Part shown: positions 57,601-60,000 of the stretch, piece after piece
Layout: each line of letters opens with the position of its first letter
Position numbering within the stretch: position 1 is the stretch's first letter
Assembly: GCF_032854445.1 (NCBI RefSeq)
Contig: NC_088306.1
Span: 10,070,193-10,130,192 of the forward strand
Origin: Liolophura sinensis
Lineage: Eukaryota > Mollusca > Polyplacophora > Chitonida > Chitonidae
Direction of reading: 5' to 3'
Length of the DNA stretch: 60,000 nucleotides
The notes under the pieces: generated by a model
Database searches by the model: none
Seen by the model: only the letters and a program-made list of their open reading frames with translations
Told to the model about the DNA's origin: nothing
Position numbers and translations under genes: made by a program

Positions 57601-58234
57601 AAAAAAGCTTAGCTCTGGCCACAAGCTATCTCTACAGTTAGGTTGAAATCCTGAAGTGTTTTATCATGCTTTAAGTTGTGGGGTGTTACAGCTCCCAGGT
57701 CAAAAGGTTTGATCAGCCAGTACAATGGAATAATTGTCCCAGAGCATTAGTTAACACCAGACTTGAGCTTTGACACTTTTTTAAAAAAAATTCAGCCAGT
57801 GTACAAAACAATCGGATGAAATCTGTCAAAACTTATTTACATTTGATAATTTAATTTAATATTGTTAATTGCTATCATACTATTATTGAAGGTAATAGTA
57901 ATGATTAAATAGGTAAAATTAATTTTAATAATGAATACACTGTTATAAATGTACACTATGAAATTCGTTATAATGAAAGTATTGTTGGAGATTTCCACTA
58001 CAGAATGCCTGGATGTATCAGTCCCCTATATTGTTGATGTTGTTTGTTCAGGTGGTGGACAAGTGTTTAACAGACGGAGGAGACGAATATCTACAGCTGA
58101 TGGACCTGTGTTTGTCTGATCATGCAGCAGTTGTGTCACTGATCACTGACTATGGGGGAATATGTACAGCTAAAAATGAGACATTTACAGCTAGTATTGA
58201 GACATTTACAGCTCTGATTGGACCTGTGTTGTGA
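45504..58234 (+). CDS. RFC4: RFC4, replication factor C subunit 4 (clamp loader AAA+ ATPase)
   Basis: RFC loads the PCNA sliding clamp at primer-template junctions, and RFC4 is one of its small AAA+ subunits. Ten coding exons join in phase: 45504-45628, 49558-49636, 49996-50075, 50895-51014, 51676-51745, 52652-52846, 53169-53294, 55209-55289, 56282-56398, 58052-58234. They give 391 residues against about 363 in vertebrates. The start [11 protein letters not shown] matches the family's MQAFLK. Walker A GPPGTGKT is at residues 76-83, the RFC box ELNASDERG near 105-113, Walker B VILDEAD near 145-151, sensor-1 Asn near 179 and the arginine-finger SRC motif near 190-192. The collar helices end with [19 protein letters not shown]. 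After that the frame departs from the family: a one-base difference reads through an extended tail (see findings). A 3' splice site just before the ATG shows an upstream non-coding exon or trans-splicing. Confidence 0.95.
45640..45857. mobile_element. MITE-like TIR element, family F, RFC4 intron 1
   Basis: GGGGCCAGTTCCACAAAGAC left and GGCTTTGTGGAATTGGCCCC right give inverted repeats of about 40 bp with mismatches around a 130-bp AT-rich centre. Confidence 0.8.
46255..46494 (+). repeat. SINE-1, old diverged copy, RFC4 intron 1
   Basis: GGGGGGCCTGCATAGCCTAG head, GAGTTCAAGTCC box B, CCTCTCATCATAATGCTGGC, and a short tail with the ATATTCTTGAGTACGGCG block lost. Confidence 0.85.
46877..47160 (+). 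repeat. SINE-1, full length, RFC4 intron 1
   Basis: GGGCCTACTTGGCTCAGTTG head, complete body and AATAAATAAATAAAT tail. The flanks TCTTTCGTGTG and TCTTTTGTGTG look like an 11-bp target-site duplication with one change. Confidence 0.93.
47463..47858 (+). CDS. Unrecognised ORF inside RFC4 intron 1
   Basis: A 131-codon ATG-started ORF. Its open frame continues upstream to about 47403 without an ATG. It reads, for example, [20 protein letters not shown] and [20 protein letters not shown]. It has mixed composition without internal repetition, so it is not a satellite read-through, but no family is recognised. It converges with the ORF at 47935-48414 and lies on the same strand as RFC4. It may be chance, a nested gene, an exon or the remains of a mobile element. 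Confidence 0.25.
   Translation: MVIRFSGYRTKWESVRIWFDQSLVCQESERKVNTTLADFQYYTLSHWLCVSCGPKSELLTNYELYKITQWPFDNYAMLAVSDRLQRMIKTPNISKLIMMLDCMNDLASIMGNLYVLLLNSTAQKVTGHFAG
47935..48414 (-). CDS. Unrecognised ORF nested antisense in RFC4 intron 1
   Basis: A 159-codon ATG-started ORF, the longest in the window that is not built on a tandem repeat apart from the low-complexity one at 9330. It begins [20 protein letters not shown] and ends [17 protein letters not shown]. It has eight cysteines and an NAT glycosylation-type sequon, which would fit a secreted domain, but no signal peptide is seen. The frame stays open upstream to about 48438, where TCTGGAGATTAG could be a 3' splice site, so it may be a last exon. 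No family is recognised. It converges with the plus-strand ORF, with a 76-bp gap. Confidence 0.3.
   Translation of the reverse strand: MYEDNIATYCEQYSKRCHLFSYWPLTGERVHVGLALTSHLFILKDNCPNVNNATCLSSVNNNKPTNHRLFTLEGHNSNLIISSRGKADYQKLARSTGLLCYMPSSDDHVVFSSVGLTSDRKRGHLAEMSISVNCEYRQTTFICPMCDGQHVKQVRLYDR
48690..48898. repeat. Duplicated segment in RFC4 intron 1
   Basis: TTTGTTAGTTCCTTTCTTTC, then AACAACCAACAACTGAAC and TGGTTTATAATTGTTT occur twice, about 147 bp apart. Confidence 0.85.
49122..49252 (+). repeat. SINE-1, 5'-truncated, RFC4 intron 1
   Basis: CAGCAACCTGCGGATGGTCG through GCACGGCATAAAACACCAAT and an AAATAAATAAAA tail. It ends about 300 bp before exon 2. Confidence 0.9.
49558..49636 (+). CDS. 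RFC4: RFC4 coding exon 2
   Basis: Completes Tyr42 and codes residues 43-68, [20 protein letters not shown] then SLAGSD. The acceptor is GCATTTCAG| and the donor GAT|GTAAGT. The YRP...V..HQEEV block is typical of RFC small subunits. Confidence 0.95.
49996..50075 (+). CDS. RFC4: RFC4 coding exon 3 (Walker A)
   Basis: Residues 69-94 plus two bases: [20 protein letters not shown] then AARELF. The acceptor is CTCTTTAG| and the donor GG|GTAAGC. It carries the ATP-binding P-loop GPPGTGKT. Confidence 0.97.
50325..50400 (+). repeat. SINE-1 body fragment, RFC4 intron 3
   Basis: GGGGTTTTCCTCAACCTCTG then CCTCCCACCATAATGCTGGC and GTAAAACACCAA. The AAATATTCTTGAG block is deleted. Confidence 0.7.
50573..50830 (+). 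repeat. SINE-1, near full length, RFC4 intron 3
   Basis: GGGGCCTCTGTGGCCCAGGG head through CACCATAATCCTTGCTGCCG to GGCGTAAAACACCAATCAAA. It ends about 65 bp before exon 4. Confidence 0.92.
50895..51014 (+). CDS. RFC4: RFC4 coding exon 4
   Basis: Residues 95-134 plus two bases: [20 protein letters not shown] then [20 protein letters not shown]. The acceptor is TCCTTGCAG| and the donor GA|GTAAGT. It contains the conserved ELNASDERG box. Confidence 0.97.
51130..51320 (+). repeat. Possible degenerate SINE-related sequence, RFC4 intron 4
   Basis: GTCGTACAAGGGAAAAATTC then GTGTAAGGCGTTTAACAACA resembles a SINE tail of the (G)GCGTAAAACACC type, preceded by body-like sequence. Weak match. Confidence 0.35.
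51676..51745 (+). CDS. RFC4: RFC4 coding exon 5 (Walker B)
   Basis: Completes Asp135 and codes 136-158: [20 protein letters not shown] then AAQ. The acceptor is TTTTCCTGCAG| and the donor CAG|GTATGT. VILDEAD is the Walker B motif that positions the catalytic glutamate. Confidence 0.97.
51791..52071 (+). repeat. SINE-1, full length with target-site duplication, RFC4 intron 5
   Basis: GGGGCCTCTGTGGCTCAGTT head, complete body, and an AAATAAACAGATAAAATA tail. The flanks CAACAGTTCAGGGG (51777-51790) and CAACTGTTCAGGGG (52072-52085) form a 14-bp duplication with one mismatch. Confidence 0.95.
52652..52846 (+). CDS. RFC4: RFC4 coding exon 6 (sensor 1, SRC)
   Basis: Residues 159-223: [20 protein letters not shown] then [20 protein letters not shown] and on to IQFQDG. 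The acceptor is TGTATTTTTCAG| and the donor GGG|GTGAGT. It carries sensor-1 Asn and the trans-acting arginine of the SRC motif. Confidence 0.97.
53169..53294 (+). CDS. RFC4: RFC4 coding exon 7
   Basis: Residues 224-265: [20 protein letters not shown] then [20 protein letters not shown] and AG. The acceptor is TTTGTACAG| and the donor GGG|GTGAGT. The GD(M/L)RKAI sequence is the sensor-2 helix of clamp-loader ATPases. Confidence 0.96.
53668..53780 (+). repeat. Family B-like left end, RFC4 intron 7
   Basis: TTTTTCAACCTTTTCAACTG then CCTCTGCAGTCC resembles the family B terminus, followed by unrelated or decayed sequence. Confidence 0.4.
54289..54560 (+). repeat. SINE-1, full length with target-site duplication, RFC4 intron 7
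   Basis: GGGGAGCCTCCATGGCATAG head to an ATAATAAATAGATAAC end. TATTAGATAT (54279-54288) and TATTAGATCT (54561-54570) flank it. Confidence 0.94.
54725..55000. mobile_element. MITE-like TIR element, family H, RFC4 intron 7
   Basis: GAATACTAAGGTGGGCTTTA left and ATAAAGCCCACCTTAGAATT right. The inverted match extends outward over about 55 bp with mismatches. No ORF. Confidence 0.78.
55209..55289 (+). CDS. RFC4: RFC4 coding exon 8
   Basis: Residues 266-292: [20 protein letters not shown] then RLDDSVK. The acceptor is CTGCCTCTGCAG| and the donor AAG|GTACGG. It begins the helical collar domain. Confidence 0.93.
55385..55500 (-). repeat. Family A partial copy, RFC4 intron 8
   Basis: TTGAAATTGGCCAATCCAAT, TAGTTTTGTCTCCGAAATCT, AATTGCTCTTTCGTAGGTGA. 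This is the complement of the family A 5' half. Confidence 0.7.
55680..55835 (+). repeat. Degenerate SINE-1-like fragment, RFC4 intron 8
   Basis: Recognisable pieces are GGGGAAGTTCATCAGTAATT, TTTTCCCCGGGCACTCCAGT, GACCGCCATAGGAGCAAATT and CTTGGGCATGGCGTGAAAC. The order follows SINE-1 with heavy divergence. Confidence 0.55.
55918..56248 (-). repeat. SINE-2 just upstream of RFC4 exon 9
   Basis: GAGTGAGTGAGTGCATGGGG start, CCTCCTTGTTGCAGGACAGA, and CTGGATCTACCACTTCCGAA near the end. Only the outermost head is lost. The copy ends about 33 bp before the exon 9 acceptor. Confidence 0.92.
56282..56398 (+). CDS. RFC4: RFC4 coding exon 9
   Basis: Residues 293-331: [20 protein letters not shown] then [19 protein letters not shown]. 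The acceptor is TTGTGTTGTGTAG| and the donor [17 protein letters not shown] and the TDKQKSII stretch match the RFC4 collar. A SINE-2 copy ends about 35 bp before the exon. Confidence 0.94.
56560..57010 (+). repeat. Family D repeat split by SINE-1
   Basis: Left part ends GTTGATCTTAGAAAGGT; the right part resumes CTTAGAAAGGTGTTTTGATG and continues GTAAGTTTCAACACCAAAAA, TCGGCCTCCAAAAGTG. Without the SINE it is one continuous copy. Confidence 0.75.
56645..56881 (-). repeat. SINE-1 with target-site duplication, inserted in an older TIR element, RFC4 intron 9
   Basis: TTATTTATTTATTTATTTGA tail at the left, head CCAACTGAGCCACGGAGGCC at the right. The 12-bp duplication TCTTAGAAAGGT lies at 56633-56644 and 56882-56893. 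A short internal deletion is present. Confidence 0.95.
57355..57552. mobile_element. MITE-like element, family B, RFC4 intron 9
   Basis: Interior TTATGCATACAATTATTGTG and AATGACACCAAAAATGATGT; right end GTGGTGGTTGAAAAGGTTGA. The left end is decayed. Confidence 0.68.
58052..58234 (+). CDS. RFC4: RFC4 terminal coding exon 10, altered C-terminus
   Basis: Residues 332-391, starting [20 protein letters not shown] as expected. After Cys the current frame reads [20 protein letters not shown] and ends at TGA 58232-58234. The family C-terminus (a few residues around MQQL followed by a stop) appears in the next frame at about 58112-58141. The same segment recurs at 58221, where it is in the family frame. 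The exon is real; the tail is either changed in this allele or affected by a base error. Confidence 0.85.
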   Translation: MVDKCLTDGGDEYLQLMDLCLSDHAAVVSLITDYGGICTAKNETFTASIETFTALIGPVL

Positions 58235-58550
58235 GATCATGCAGCAGTTGTATCACTGATCACTGACTATGGGGGAATATGTACAGCTAAAAATGAGACA
58301 TTTACAGCTAGTATTGAGACATTTACAGCTCTGATTGGACATGTGTTGTGAGATCATGCAGCTGTTGTGTCCCTGATCACTTTGCAATGGGGGTTGTGTA
58401 CAGCTAAAATTGAGACATTTTCAGCTATTACTGAGAGATAATTACAGCTCTAACTGAACCTGTATTGTCCGATTAGGCGTCAGTTGTGTCTTCGATCAGT
58501 GTGGATGTGTGACATTAACACCATCCTAATGGACCTATATGTGTAGCTGT
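58103..58550 (+). repeat. Tandem duplication of the end of RFC4 exon 10
   Basis: Units start at 58103, 58221, 58338 and about 58457 (117-119 bp apart): GACCTGTGTTGTGAGATCAT, CAGCAGTTGTATCACTGATC, GGGGGAATATGTACAGCTAA. The first two are almost identical; the third and fourth are decayed. The first includes coding sequence and the rest would be 3' UTR. Confidence 0.95.
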
Positions 58551-59145
58551 TAGTTCCCCTTGTGAAGCCCCTGAAGATGGTGAACAGTCGGAGAGATGCA
58601 AACTTTGTAGATTTCTCTCATGAAGTATAAATGGCTTTTTCAGTGTGTCATTTGAAGATAGCCAACTGTCACATGTTGGCAAGTTGGATTATTTGTTCAA
58701 ATTGAAAATGATGTGCATATTTGAGGTATGATTCAGTGCAAAAATGTTAAACTTTCTTTGTTGACTCCATAATTTCAGTTGTACTGGATACAGTGATGTG
58801 TATATATCAGGAGATCTCATAGAGAGACAAGACATTGGTATTAAAGCGACGTATAGCTGCATAAGAGCAGGAAGAAACTGAAAACTTTCTGAACTATGAT
58901 TTAACGCAAGGTTGAGGTCTTTAAAATGTAAGATTGGGACTGCTATTGATTCAGCACCTTCGCAGAGGTGATAAAAAATCTGCTGCTAATTACCACATGG
59001 TCATCATCTTTTTTTTTTTTTTTTTTTTTACAGGCAAGACAAAATTAATTAATTGTTTACACAAGCAGAATTTGAAAACAGTTTTATGTAATGTACTGTC
59101 ATTTTCTTAAGGTATCGCTTCATATCATCATGAAAAACAGACTGG

Positions 59146-59151
59146 AATAAA
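59146..59151 (+). terminator. Probable RFC4 polyadenylation signal AATAAA
   Basis: First AATAAA downstream of the RFC4 stop codon, about 0.9 kb away, in ACTGGAATAAAGTGGG. It follows the duplicated segment and a T-tract. Confidence 0.45.
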
Positions 59152-59270
59152 GTGGGACAGGATACCTGTACATGAGCATCTTTTTTGCCTTGTGTTCACT
59201 TGTCACTTTATTAATATTCGTATCCTTGGTAGCATGAGTAATGGGCCGAGCATTCGTCACCTTGGTGTCA

Positions 59271-59432
59271 GTATTTATTTGTTTGTTTGATTGGTGTTTT
59301 ACACCATACTCGAATATTTCTTCTACGATATACTTCTACGACGGCGGCCAGCATTATGGGGGAAGGAAAATCGGGCAGTGCCTGGTGGAAGCTCGCGACC
59401 ATCCGCAGGTTGCCTGCAGACATTCCCACGTA
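59271..59432 (-). repeat. SINE-1, 5'-truncated
   Basis: TATTTATTTGTTTGTTTGAT then GGTGTTTTACACCATACTCG, through CATCCGCAGGTTGCCTGCAG to CATTCCCACGTACTTGG. Lies just beyond the probable RFC4 poly(A) signal. Confidence 0.9.
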
Positions 59433-59534
59433 CTTGGTGTCAGTATAATGTGGCTGCTTTAGGTGTCATGCCTGGTCTTTCAGGCATGGCTTTACAGTGA
59501 GGCAGCACTATAATTATGTGAGCATTGGGCCGCG

Positions 59535-59610
59535 CCTACTGCAAGGAGAAACCGTCCTGACATGACCGAAATATTGTTGAAAATGCCGTTAAACCAAAAT
59601 CAAGACTAGC
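59535..59610 (+). repeat. Other SINE tail fragment
   Basis: GACCGAAATATTGTTGAAAA then TGCCGTTAAACCAAAATCAA. This is the common (G)GCGTTAAACCMAAATCAA type of SINE tail, different from SINE-1. Confidence 0.5.
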
Positions 59611-59805
59611 TTTTCCACATGAACCAAAATTTGTAAATTAATTTTATGAAGGAATGGATTTTAAGAAGGTTCTAAGAAATTAAGAAATTTAAAGACATAA
59701 AGTCAAGAATACATCAGTGTAATCAAGGTCAATGAGGTTTTACTTTTATTTTCCCATTTTCAAAGTTGCAAATTTCGTTATATTTTTTGTAATGTATTGG
59801 ATTCG

Positions 59806-60000
59806 TTTATTTATTTATTTATTTGATTGGTGTTTTACGCCGTTCTCAAAAATATTTCACTTCTACGGCCAGTATTATGATGTGAGGAAACACAGCACAG
59901 CCTGCAGAAAACCCACAACCAGGTTGCTGTCATACCGTCCCACGTTCCAGCAGGGAGGAAACCAGCACAAACAGGATTTGACTTAAAGCCACCACATCGG
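59806..60000 (-). repeat. SINE-1, running off the window end
   Basis: TTTATTTATTTATTTATTTG then GTGTTTTACGCCGTTCTCAA. The body is shortened and the head side is cut by the window edge. Confidence 0.88.

Overview
The window is eukaryotic nuclear DNA. It is AT-rich, its coding exons are small and interrupted by GT-AG introns, and it is packed with tRNA-derived SINEs, short inverted-repeat elements (MITE-like) and minisatellites. The protein sequences and the style of SINE (tRNA-like head, tail ending in a GGCGTAAAACACCAATCAAATAAA-type sequence) suggest a lophotrochozoan invertebrate, most likely a mollusc. That placement is inference; no species is assigned.

Only three conserved genes are recognised, all in the right-hand 26 kb. 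GTF2F2 (TFIIF beta subunit, RAP30) lies on the minus strand. Seven coding exons run from the start codon at 43277 down to 34308, including a 24-nt micro-exon. The final 30-odd residues (the wing of the winged helix) were not found anywhere to the left. UBL5 (Hub1 ubiquitin-like splicing factor) is a complete 73-codon single-exon ORF at 44039-44260 on the plus strand, head-to-head with GTF2F2 across a 761-bp promoter region that holds a perfect E2F-type palindrome. RFC4 (clamp-loader subunit) lies on the plus strand, with ten coding exons from 45504 to 58234. All splice junctions were checked for phase. Its last exon is tandemly duplicated and its C-terminus is frameshifted relative to the family. 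The three genes are housekeeping functions (transcription initiation, splicing, DNA replication); their adjacency does not imply a joint pathway.

Positions 1-34307 contain no exon I can support. This region is either the last, very long intron of GTF2F2 or intergenic DNA. It holds a series of tandem arrays: 60 bp at 2.8 kb, 116 bp at 5 kb, 72 bp at 7.4 kb, a 3.4-kb satellite of 54/56-bp monomers at 9.9-13.2 kb, 74 bp at 15.6-17 kb and 28 bp at 19.2 kb. Scattered between them are SINEs and TIR elements. The GTF2F2 introns carry further 30-bp and 27-bp arrays, and the RFC4 introns carry many SINE copies in both orientations.

Two SINE families are described with local names. SINE-1 has more than 20 copies, several with clear 10-14-bp target-site duplications. 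SINE-2 has 3 copies, all on the minus strand. Several insertions split older repeats cleanly, which gives a relative chronology. Most long ORFs in the window are read-throughs of tandem arrays or SINEs and are not genes.
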